64,000 nt of DNA from Nocardia otitidiscaviarum NBRC 14405 (lineage in GTDB: Bacteria > Actinomycetota > Actinomycetes > Mycobacteriales > Mycobacteriaceae), in contig NZ_BAGD01000281.1 of NCBI RefSeq assembly GCF_000308635.1, positions 124,001 through 188,000 of the forward strand. Direction: 5' to 3'. The position numbers and the translations under genes are program-made. Of this stretch, positions 16,353 to 22,896 are shown piece by piece. The first letter of the stretch is position 1. Every line of letters starts with the position of its first letter. The notes under the pieces were generated by a model. That model had not been told where the DNA came from and did not search any database. It saw only the letters and a program-made list of their open reading frames with translations.

Positions 16353-16736
16353 TCACGAGCCTGCGGGGACCGCCCGGGCCGTAGCGCGCGGGGGAGTACC
16401 CCGCCGGTCCCGGCGGTGCCAGGCGAACGCCAGCCCCATGGCGACACATAGCGCCGCGATCAGGGCGGTGAACACATTGAACGCGCCGCGGGTGAGGTAG
16501 GAGGACACGGCCGTCCCGATCACCCCGGCGGCGAACGCGAAACCGAAGCCGAGTGCCGGGACTGCATGTCGGTGGGGCAGCAGCGCGGCGGTGGTCAGCC
16601 ATACGCACAGCACCAGATCGGGCAAAAGAAACAGGTTGTCCGCGTGGAATCGATTCCGCAGGAAGAGATAGAGAAAGGTCGGGAGGCTGACGGTGACGGC
16701 GGCCAGGCGGCCCGCGATCAGCAGCATGCCGCCCAT
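16353..16736 (-). CDS. small integral membrane protein
   Basis: A 127-residue protein with four hydrophobic segments (LLIAGRLAAVTVSLPTFLYL, LLPDLVLCVWLTTAALL, LGFGFAFAAGVIGTAVSSYL, FTALIAALCVAMGLAFAW) and a basic tail. It is not a family I recognise. ATG 16736 overlaps the stop of the preceding membrane-protein gene (TGATG), so the pair is co-translated. Both are opposite a MarR regulator and are probably its targets. Confidence 0.75.
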   Translation of the reverse strand: MGGMLLIAGRLAAVTVSLPTFLYLFLRNRFHADNLFLLPDLVLCVWLTTAALLPHRHAVPALGFGFAFAAGVIGTAVSSYLTRGAFNVFTALIAALCVAMGLAFAWHRRDRRGTPPRATARAVPAGS

Positions 16737-17161
16737 CAGGCGAGCGCGCCGATCGTGCGTCGGGGGCGGGCGTACCGGATCGCCACACCGGTGAGTGCGG
16801 CGATGCACAGCAGGTCGAACACGATGCTGAACGGTGCGAGATCGCCGCGGATGGTCGGGTTCGGCAGGATCAGCAGCAGGAAGGTCGATTTGCCGACGAT
16901 CGCGGCGATGGCCGCGGCGAACCGGGCGGAAGGGTGGAAGGCGGCCCACACCAGGGCCGCGCCCAGCAGGAGTTGCAGCATGCCGCGGTGTTGCAGCAGC
17001 GCGAGGGTCATGGGATCGGGATCGGTGACCCGGTAGGTCCATTCCAAGGCGTATGCGTCGACCAGTGCGATGGCGGGGGTGGCGGTGATCACCCCCATCG
17101 TCATCAGCAACACCCGCAGTGTGGATTCGCTGTTCGATCTCTCGGCCACAACCGTCTCCAA
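16736..17161 (-). CDS. small integral membrane protein
   Basis: A 141-residue protein with about four membrane segments (LLMTMGVITATPAIALVDAY, MLQLLLGAALVWAAF, FAAAIAAIVGKSTFLLLIL, VFDLLCIAALTGVAIRYA) and a loop with MTLALLQHRG. It resembles unassigned actinobacterial membrane proteins of about 140 residues; I cannot name a family. First gene of a two-gene minus-strand unit divergent from marR. Function unknown. Confidence 0.75.
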   Translation of the reverse strand: METVVAERSNSESTLRVLLMTMGVITATPAIALVDAYALEWTYRVTDPDPMTLALLQHRGMLQLLLGAALVWAAFHPSARFAAAIAAIVGKSTFLLLILPNPTIRGDLAPFSIVFDLLCIAALTGVAIRYARPRRTIGALA

Positions 17162-17174
17162 TTCGTCAGTAGTG

Positions 17175-17185
17175 CTGATAATCAG
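17175..17185. promoter_or_regulatory. MarR operator candidate CTGAT-A-ATCAG
   Basis: Perfect 5-bp arms around one base, between the marR gene and the divergent membrane-protein unit. A further ATCAGG half-copy lies at 17198-17203. Binding by the adjacent MarR protein is inferred. Confidence 0.45.
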
Positions 17186-17220
17186 GCTAGGCGACTATCA
17201 GGAGGCTGACAAGGGCGGCG

Positions 17221-17226
17221 TAAGGT
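17221..17226 (+). promoter_or_regulatory. -10 element TAAGGT of marR
   Basis: Ends 6 bases before ATG 17233. It abuts the in-frame ATG 17227, which therefore would not be transcribed; this decides the marR start. Confidence 0.5.
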
Positions 17227-17232
17227 ATGCGC

Positions 17233-17688
17233 ATGAGCTCGCAATCCCCCACGGAACTGGTCACCTCGTCGACCGGCTATCTCATGCTGCGACTCGGCGA
17301 GTTCCTGCGCGAGCTCACCGAAACGCTGTTGGGGCAATGGCATCTGAGCGCCCGAGACCTGCGTGTGCTCGGCTTCGCCGCCGCGCGGTCGATGTCGCAG
17401 CGGGAGTTGGCCGAGGCCGCCGGACTGGACCGCACCACCATGGTCGGTGTGCTCGACCGGCTCGAATCGATCGGTTACGCGCGTCGGGAACGCGACGAAC
17501 ACGACCGCAGGCGCTTCCTGGTGGCGGTGACCGAGACGGGGGGGCGCACCCTGGAGCAGGCGGTGGCCGAACTCGCCACCGCGCAGGCCGACTTCCTGGC
17601 TCCGTTCACCCCGGAGGAGCGGCGGCAGTTCCACGCCATGGTCGAGCGACTGTTCCGTGCGCACGATCCATCATGTGACCCGGCCTGA
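17233..17688 (+). CDS. MarR-family transcriptional regulator
   Basis: A 151-residue winged-helix MarR protein. Helix 1 is MLRLGEFLRELTETLLGQW, the recognition segment is MSQRELAEAAGLDRTTMVGVLDRLES, and the wing carries the hallmark DEHDRRRFLVAVTETGG. It is divergent from two small membrane proteins, across a short dyad. MarR proteins usually repress such neighbours and respond to phenolic or oxidant ligands; the ligand here is unknown. The start is chosen from the position of the -10 box. Confidence 0.9.
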   Translation: MSSQSPTELVTSSTGYLMLRLGEFLRELTETLLGQWHLSARDLRVLGFAAARSMSQRELAEAAGLDRTTMVGVLDRLESIGYARRERDEHDRRRFLVAVTETGGRTLEQAVAELATAQADFLAPFTPEERRQFHAMVERLFRAHDPSCDPA

Positions 17689-17766
17689 TTCCGATGTGAC
17701 ACTGCTGCGGTAGCCGGATTGCCCGGTGCCGCACGGATTTCCGCCGGTCGAGGCCGTGTGGACGGC

Positions 17767-19272
17767 CTAGCGGGCGGGGGCGGGCTCGCCGGTCGTGCCC
17801 TCCCAGGCGCGTTCCGGCGGACTGCCTATGAAGCGGCCGCAGAGGAGGGCGGCGGCGGTGGCGACGATCCAGCCCGGCACGATCTCGTACCAACCGGTGT
17901 CGGCCAGGGCGTCGACCTGGCGCCAGACCACGACGGTGATCGCTCCGCCCAGAATGCCAGCCATCGCACCCGCGGCCGTCATGCGCGGCCAGTACAGCGA
18001 CAGCAGGATGACCGGGCCGAAGGCCGCGCCGAAACCCGCCCAGGCGTAGGCGACGATATCGAGGACCGCGCCACCGCTGAGCGCCATCACATAGGCCACG
18101 ACGGCGACCGCGACCACGGCCGCGCGGCCCACCCACACCAGGACTCGTTCGGAGGCATCGCGGTTGAGGAAGGCGTGGTAGAAGTCCTCGGTCAGGGCGG
18201 TGGAGGAGACCAGGAGCTGGCTGTCGGCGGTGGACATGATGGCGGCCAACACGGCGGCGAGCACCAGACCCGCTATCCAGGGAGCCAACTCCTGCTGGGT
18301 GAGGGCGATGAACACCGTTTCGGGATTGTCCAGCGGCTCATCGAGCGCCACCACGCCGATCAGGCCGACCAGACACGCGGCGGTGAGCGTGATGAGGACC
18401 CAGCTCATTCCGATGCGCCGGGCGGTGGGCACGTCGTCGGCGCTGCGAATGCCCATGAACCGCGCCAGGATATGCGGCTGGCCGAAATAGCCGAGCCCCC
18501 AGGCGAGCAGCGACACGATGGCCACGAATCCGAGCGAACCGCCGTCACCCCAGACGCCGTCGGCGAAGCTCGCCTCCGCGCCCATATCCAGCAGGTCGGG
18601 CGTCTTGTCCCGCAACGCGTCTCGTACCGCGCCGAATCCGCCGAAGCCGGCGACGGCGACAATGGGCACCAGCACCAGGGCGAAGAACATCAGCAGGCCC
18701 TGCACCACATCGGTGAAGCTCACCGCGAGAAAACCGCCCAGGAAGGCGTACAGGACGATCACCAGCACCGCGACCGTGATGGCCAGCGTCGAGTCGACGC
18801 CGAACACCTCCTCGAACAGCACGCCCCCGGCGACCAGCCCGCTGGCCACGTACACGGTGAAGAACACCAGGATCACCAGCGCCGACACCACCCGCAACAG
18901 CCGCGTGCGGTCCTCGAACCGACTCTCGAAATACGAGGACAGGCTCACCGCGTTACCGGCCCGCTCGGTGTAGGTGCGCAAGCGCGGCGCGACGAACAAC
19001 CAGTTGAGATAGGTGCCCACCGCCAGCCCGACGGCGATCCAGGTGGCGCCGATCCCGGCCGCGTACACGGCCCCCGGCAGCCCCAACAACAGCCAGCCGG
19101 ACATGTCGCTGGCCTGCGCCGACAGGGCGGCGGTGGGGGCGTTGAGTTTTCGGCCGCCGAGGGCGAAATCGGCGAGTGTCGCCGTCCGGCGATACACCCA
19201 CACCCCGATCGCCACCATCGCCACCAGATAGATGACGAACGTGGTCAGCGTGACCGCGTCCAATTCGACCAT
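17767..19272 (-). CDS. putP: sodium/proline symporter PutP
   Basis: A 501-residue sodium:solute symporter (SSF) with about 13 membrane segments. PutP-type features: ADFALGGRKLNAPTAALS, QASDMSGWLLLGLPGAVY, GGFLAVSFTDVVQGLLM, GYFGQPHILARFMG, AIMSTADSQLLVSSTALTEDF (Na2-site region). GGGAGG lies 8 bases before ATG 19272, which is better than the GTG nine bases upstream. Predicted to take up proline with Na+. No proline catabolic genes are adjacent. Confidence 0.9.
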   Translation of the reverse strand: MVELDAVTLTTFVIYLVAMVAIGVWVYRRTATLADFALGGRKLNAPTAALSAQASDMSGWLLLGLPGAVYAAGIGATWIAVGLAVGTYLNWLFVAPRLRTYTERAGNAVSLSSYFESRFEDRTRLLRVVSALVILVFFTVYVASGLVAGGVLFEEVFGVDSTLAITVAVLVIVLYAFLGGFLAVSFTDVVQGLLMFFALVLVPIVAVAGFGGFGAVRDALRDKTPDLLDMGAEASFADGVWGDGGSLGFVAIVSLLAWGLGYFGQPHILARFMGIRSADDVPTARRIGMSWVLITLTAACLVGLIGVVALDEPLDNPETVFIALTQQELAPWIAGLVLAAVLAAIMSTADSQLLVSSTALTEDFYHAFLNRDASERVLVWVGRAAVVAVAVVAYVMALSGGAVLDIVAYAWAGFGAAFGPVILLSLYWPRMTAAGAMAGILGGAITVVVWRQVDALADTGWYEIVPGWIVATAAALLCGRFIGSPPERAWEGTTGEPAPAR

Positions 19273-19489
19273 GACGGGCACCTCCCGGGTCCGCAGCGGC
19301 TTGTGGCCGCGAGAACGTACGGCACCGCGTCAGAGCGGGTGTGCCCGGAAGCTGGTGCCCGAGTTGTCGGATCACCGTAGACGATGATCACGGCGCGCGG
19401 TGGCGACTCCCGAGATTTCCGTACCGGTCGATCTCATCCGGTCTGAGCGGCGTGTCGGGGGCGAGGAGTTCGATCGGTACCCTGCCGTG

Positions 19490-19774
19490 CTACCGCTGGC
19501 CGTCGGATTCGTCGACGATGTCGTAGTAGCTCATGCCGAAGGGCTGCAGCAGTGCGCGCATGAACCCGGGTCCGTCGTCGGGACGCACGTAGTTGCCGGT
19601 GCCGAGGACCTCGATACCGGAACGATGCCATTGCTCGGCGAGAGCGCAACCTCCGGGCGTAGTGAACGTGAGTGCCGCAGTACCGGTCTCGGTCAGACGA
19701 AACTCGGCCACGCGCCGGGGATCCCAGGAGCCGAGGTCGTATATCGCGACCAGGGTAGGTAGATGTTCGTCCAT
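19490..19774 (-). CDS. small acidic protein downstream of kinase-like gene (possible immunity partner)
   Basis: A 94-residue soluble protein, acidic, with VAIYDLGSWDPRRVAEF, FTTPGGCALAEQW and GPGFMRALLQPFGMSYYDIVDES. No family recognised. ATG 19774 lies 14 bp after the kinase-like stop. An in-frame ATG 19813 overlapping that gene is possible but has a Shine-Dalgarno only three bases away. Size, acidity and position after a putative effector are typical of an immunity protein. That is inference from context only. Confidence 0.6.
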   Translation of the reverse strand: MDEHLPTLVAIYDLGSWDPRRVAEFRLTETGTAALTFTTPGGCALAEQWHRSGIEVLGTGNYVRPDDGPGFMRALLQPFGMSYYDIVDESDGQR

Positions 19775-19788
19775 ACGGCTGCGATTTC

Positions 19789-20805
19789 CTAAACGATAAT
19801 GCCTGGCCGCCATTCTCTTCCGGTGATCTTACCGTCCCGTTGGATCTCGCCCAGGCGATCGACGGCTCCCCTGACGGCATCGTCGCTCAGACCGAGATCT
19901 CCGAGAGCGGCCTGCAGCTGATCGGGGTGCAACGCGCGGACGTCGCGCAGGACATCGGGGTGCAGTTTGCCGTCGTCGCCCGGGACTCGATCCTCGTTCA
20001 TGTAGTGCGATATGAAGTCGGAACGTATACCGAATTGCGTATCCGGATACTCCGGGAACGTCAGCGAATGGTCGATAGCCACGGGTCGGTTCCGACCCGG
20101 CTCCGCCACCGTCCGGTAGTTGCCCGCGTGTCTGTCGGTATTGCCCATGATGTAGTCGAGTGCCGCCATCCGATGCCGGTCCACTCTGCGGTAATCCGCG
20201 ATCAGGCTCGCTTCGTCCGACTCCACGAATTTCATCACCGCGCTGGGACCCAGATCCGCGGCGTTGTCGGCGATCCCCGCCGGTGGAACGAGATCCCAGC
20301 CGAGCAGGTGGTTCACCCGATACGCCGCGACCTCGCGTGCACCCTGACCGCCTTGGGTCGGGATGCTGGCCCGCGTTCGGATCTCTCCGGCGAACGGTTT
20401 CACCACGCTGCGGCTGCCATCGCTCGATTCGACGCGGTAGACCTGCTTCTTGCGGTGTCCGTGCTCGAGATCATTCCCCAACGTGGCGTCGGGTCCGTGC
20501 AGTGACTCGACGCGCCGTCCCGGATCCGGCTCCGCCAGGCGACGGCGCATCTCCAGTTCCTCGCGGCTCGGCCGGTAGACGTTCGATGTGGCAGGCGGGG
20601 TATTCCGCGGCGATCCGGAGGGCGATTGCCCCTCCATGGTCCTCGCATTGTCCCGGTCGACTCCCAGGATATTCGAGACTGTCGTTCGCACCTCGCCAGC
20701 ACGTTCGCGCATCGACGGGGCTACCGCCTGATTGGCTTCCAGATGGAGTGCCGTTCTGACCCGCTGCATGATCTGTTGTCCCAGCCGGGTGAGCGACCCA
20801 CTCAT
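19789..20805 (-). CDS. PI3K/HipA-like kinase-fold protein
   Basis: A 338-residue protein. Residues 1-110 are helical and polar. From 120 on it carries an atypical kinase core: VVKPFAG with presumed ATP-binding Lys136, AREVAAYRVN near 157, AVMKFVES (hinge), the catalytic motif MGNTDRHAGNY at 220-230 (Asp224, Asn229) and metal-binding Asp245 in AIDHSLTF. The GNxDRHxxN loop is that of PI3/4-kinases and related bacterial proteins. GGGGAG lies 7 bases before ATG 20805. It lies between an EbfC-like gene and a small acidic gene. A secreted or toxin-like kinase is possible; a cellular kinase is the alternative. Confidence 0.72.
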   Translation of the reverse strand: MSGSLTRLGQQIMQRVRTALHLEANQAVAPSMRERAGEVRTTVSNILGVDRDNARTMEGQSPSGSPRNTPPATSNVYRPSREELEMRRRLAEPDPGRRVESLHGPDATLGNDLEHGHRKKQVYRVESSDGSRSVVKPFAGEIRTRASIPTQGGQGAREVAAYRVNHLLGWDLVPPAGIADNAADLGPSAVMKFVESDEASLIADYRRVDRHRMAALDYIMGNTDRHAGNYRTVAEPGRNRPVAIDHSLTFPEYPDTQFGIRSDFISHYMNEDRVPGDDGKLHPDVLRDVRALHPDQLQAALGDLGLSDDAVRGAVDRLGEIQRDGKITGREWRPGIIV

Positions 20806-20966
20806 TCCATCGCTCCCCGTGCCCGGCATCAGTCAACCGGCATGACTCATCACGCCGCGTCATGATCATCCGAGATAACGGCAGTGCGCGTCGGGCAGGT
20901 ATTCCCAGTATTGGTAAGGCAGGTGACCGATGATCGTGGGGGCCGCGGCTCTCCCACCGCCAGTGG

Positions 20967-21350
20967 CTATGCCGGTGCGCCGGGAACCACTCCGGCGGAG
21001 GAGGGCAGTTGGCCGGTGGCCGAGGAGAAGGAGGCCATCAGTTCCCAGGCGCGGGCTTGGGCGCGCTTGGACGCCTCGCGGCCGGCCGCCGCGACAGCGG
21101 TGCCCAGCTGTTCCAGGGAGATTCGCCGGGCGGCGGCGCCGAAGCGCACGTCGGTGAGTACACCGGAGGCGTCCACGGTGACCTCCACCAGGCCGTCCGC
21201 CGACTCGGCGGTGCAGCGCAGCGTGTTCAGCCGCTGATGGATGTCGGCGAGCCGTGCCTGTTGCTCGCCGAGTGCGCCGACGACCTGATCGATCTGCTCG
21301 CGCGCCGAATCGGTGGGTGAGCGCAGGTCTACTCGTTCCGCACTGTCCAT
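20967..21350 (-). CDS. YbaB/EbfC-family DNA-binding-like protein
   Basis: A 127-residue YbaB/EbfC-like protein: N-terminal amphipathic helix (REQIDQVVGALGEQQARLADIHQ), then a short beta-hairpin with VEVTVDASGVLTDVRFG and a C-terminal helix rich in Ala/Arg. GAGGAG is 5 bases before ATG 21350. In Nocardia and relatives such short EbfC-like genes, distinct from the nucleoid-associated housekeeping copy beside recR, often open loci encoding putative ESX-type or toxin-like proteins. Here it precedes the kinase-like gene by 161 bp. Confidence 0.75.
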   Translation of the reverse strand: MDSAERVDLRSPTDSAREQIDQVVGALGEQQARLADIHQRLNTLRCTAESADGLVEVTVDASGVLTDVRFGAAARRISLEQLGTAVAAAGREASKRAQARAWELMASFSSATGQLPSSAGVVPGAPA

Positions 21351-21445
21351 CGCATCTCCTCGTCTCGCGATCCGGTTCGTTCGCTGCCATTGTCGGTTCT
21401 TCCCAGTGTGGGGAGCACCGCATGCGTGCGGCGGCGAGCGGACGC

Positions 21446-21844
21446 TCAGTCGCCGAGTGCCGTGATGGCGGCGCGCAGCCGGTCGGTGGCCTCGTCGGCC
21501 ACGTCCTCGAGGGCGGGGGCGTCGGCGAGATCCGCCATCATGCGCGGGTCCGCTACCTCCACCAGCACGGTGTCGGGTCCGGCGCCGCGGACCACGACAT
21601 TGCAGGGGAGCAGCAGGCCGATGCGGCGCTCGGCGTCGAGGGCGCGGTTGGCCAGTGGGGGATTGCACGTGCCGAGGATGAGGTAGTCCTCCATGTCGAT
21701 GTCGAGTTTGGCCTTCATGGTGGCGCGGACGTCGATTTCGGTGAGCACTCCGAAACCCTGCTGCGACAGGGCCGTTCGGGTGCGTTCCACGGCATCGGCG
21801 AAGGAGGTGCGCAGGGTGGTCGACAGTTCCGGGTTCGTCTTCAT
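21446..21844 (-). CDS. DUF302 domain protein
   Basis: A 132-residue DUF302 protein: TSFADAVERTRTALSQQGFGVLTEIDV, DYLILGTCNPPLANRAL (conserved Cys-Asn-Pro) and VGL-type core IGLLLPCNVVVRGAG. The family is found in membrane-associated or soluble stress proteins and often sits beside sulfur-handling or AhpD-like genes; its function is undetermined. It is the last of three minus-strand genes read away from the CstR/CsoR-type operators, so reactive-sulfur or metal stress is the likely setting. Confidence 0.85.
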   Translation of the reverse strand: MKTNPELSTTLRTSFADAVERTRTALSQQGFGVLTEIDVRATMKAKLDIDMEDYLILGTCNPPLANRALDAERRIGLLLPCNVVVRGAGPDTVLVEVADPRMMADLADAPALEDVADEATDRLRAAITALGD

Positions 21845-21859
21845 CTCGTCACCTGCTCG

Positions 21860-22021
21860 CTATCGGTTGCGGAGGCGGCGCAGCCAGCCTCGGTCGGTAT
21901 CGGTCTGGTGGCCGGGGCACCACTGGTCGGCGGGGACCGCGGCGCGGACCTGCGCGACATGCTGGCCGCAGCCGGACCAGGTGGTCTTGCCGCAGGTTCG
22001 GCAGCGGACGGGACTACACAT
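21860..22021 (-). CDS. 53-residue Cys-rich mini-protein (zinc-binding predicted)
   Basis: A complete small gene from ATG 22021 to TAG 21860. It opens MCSPVRCRTCGKTTWSGCG and contains DQWCPGH, so six Cys and two His are available for a single zinc-knuckle. Near-identical short proteins occur widely in actinobacteria (commonly beginning MCxPVxCxxCGKTTWxGCG). It lies between the AhpD-like gene (25 bp upstream) and the DUF302 gene (15 bp downstream), and is part of the same operon. The function is unknown. Confidence 0.8.
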   Translation of the reverse strand: MCSPVRCRTCGKTTWSGCGQHVAQVRAAVPADQWCPGHQTDTDRGWLRRLRNR

Positions 22022-22045
22022 GCGGGATTACCTTTCCGTGGTGGG

Positions 22046-22435
22046 TCATGCCGGGTTGTCGCCGTTGTCGACCGCGTCGGCGAATTCGCAGAAGGCTTCG
22101 TAGGCGCGGGCGCCGTGGATGGTGGCGGGGCCGCCGTGCATGAGGAAGGTGACGCCGATGGCCTCGGCGGCCTCCTGCCGGGTGGCTCCGGCACGAGCCG
22201 CGGCCTGCCCGTGCGAAGCGATGCACCCGTCGCAGCCCTCCACCACGCCGATGGCGAAGGCGATGAGTTCCTTGGTCTTGCGGTCCAGCGCCCCGGGCGC
22301 GAACGCCGCCTTGCTCAGCTCGCCGAAGCCCTTGTAGACCTCGGGAATGCTGCGGCGCAGCTCACGGTGCTGTGGGGACAGTTCGCGCAGCACCGCGGTG
22401 CCGTGCCGGGAGGTGTGCTCGGTGACAGGTGACAT
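22046..22435 (-). CDS. carboxymuconolactone decarboxylase / AhpD-like protein
   Basis: A 129-residue CMD-fold protein with the AhpD-type redox motif GCDGCIASHG (CxxC followed by His), plus LDRKTKELIAFAIGVVEG before it and GATRQEAAEAIGVTFLMHGGP after it. Such proteins are thiol peroxidase/disulfide reductase-like rather than true decarboxylases. AAAGGAA lies 5 bases before ATG 22435. It is first in the operon controlled by the two G/C palindromes and probably reduces thiol or persulfide products. Confidence 0.88.
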   Translation of the reverse strand: MSPVTEHTSRHGTAVLRELSPQHRELRRSIPEVYKGFGELSKAAFAPGALDRKTKELIAFAIGVVEGCDGCIASHGQAAARAGATRQEAAEAIGVTFLMHGGPATIHGARAYEAFCEFADAVDNGDNPA

Positions 22436-22458
22436 CGGTGTTCCTTTCGGCTCTCACT

Positions 22459-22476
22459 TATCCCCCCGGGGGGATA
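22459..22476. promoter_or_regulatory. CsoR/CstR-type operator 1
   Basis: Perfect 18-bp palindrome TATCCCCCCGGGGGGATA, 24 bp before the AhpD-like gene on the minus strand. C6G6 cores flanked by AT are typical of CsoR-superfamily sites. Confidence 0.85.
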
Positions 22477-22491
22477 CGAGACCCAGCGTAC

Positions 22492-22507
22492 ATCCCCCCG
22501 GGGGGAT
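22492..22507. promoter_or_regulatory. CsoR/CstR-type operator 2
   Basis: Perfect 16-bp palindrome ATCCCCCCGGGGGGAT, the same core as operator 1, with centres 32 bp apart (about three helical turns). It abuts the -10 of the regulator gene. Confidence 0.85.
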
Positions 22508-22508
22508 A

Positions 22509-22514
22509 TACAAT
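22509..22514 (+). promoter_or_regulatory. -10 element TACAAT of the CsoR-family gene
   Basis: Lies immediately 3' of operator 2, so regulator binding would occlude the promoter and autoregulate the gene. Confidence 0.6.
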
Positions 22515-22562
22515 GAACGAGTCCGGCCGCGATTCGGCCGATCAGCCGAAGGAGATGGACCC

Positions 22563-22823
22563 ATGCGACTAGAGCCCGAGGACACCAGGGCCGTGCTCAC
22601 CCGGATGAAGCGCGCCCACGGCCATTTGGCCAGCGTCATCCGCATGATGGAGGAGGGCGCGGAATGTGAGGACGTCCTCACCCAGCTCGCCGCCGTCAAC
22701 AAGGCGCTCAGCCGCAGCGGCTACGCGCTGGTGGCCACCGGCCTCCAGCACTGCCTGACCACCGGCGGCCCGGACAGCGTCGACACCAAGAAGATGGAGA
22801 AGCTCTTCCTCTCCCTGGCCTGA
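22563..22823 (+). CDS. CsoR-superfamily metal/persulfide-sensitive repressor (CstR-like)
   Basis: An 86-residue four-helix-bundle repressor: RMKRAHGHLASVIRMMEEG (helix 1-2), Cys35, then LTQLAAVNKALSRSGYALVATGLQHCL with Cys64. The 29-residue Cys-Cys spacing equals that of Mtb CsoR (C36/C65) and CstR (C31/C60). The CsoR copper-ligand His four residues before the second Cys is Gly60 here; a different His, 63, is adjacent. This argues for a persulfide/sulfide sensor rather than Cu(I). AAGGAG is 8 bases before ATG 22563. It is divergent from AhpD-like/DUF302 genes. Confidence 0.9.
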   Translation: MRLEPEDTRAVLTRMKRAHGHLASVIRMMEEGAECEDVLTQLAAVNKALSRSGYALVATGLQHCLTTGGPDSVDTKKMEKLFLSLA

Positions 22824-22896
22824 GTTCGACCGGTCGCCAGCGGGATTCCCGTCATCGCGCACGCTGTGGCAGGGTGGTCCGGGCAGGTGTCGTTCG

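Noticed and set aside
15271-16788. 505-codon minus-strand frame opposite the DASS symporter
   Set aside because: Gln/His/Asp-rich low-information product; the plus-strand transporter has both SNT motifs.
17719-19380. 553-codon plus-strand frame opposite putP
   Set aside because: Product is Gln/His/Arg-rich repeats with no fold-like pattern; PutP is unambiguous on the minus strand.
22459-22507. Pair of G/C palindromes considered as a rho-independent terminator or attachment site
   Set aside because: No T-run follows either copy; their position between divergent genes beside a CsoR-family regulator fits operators better.
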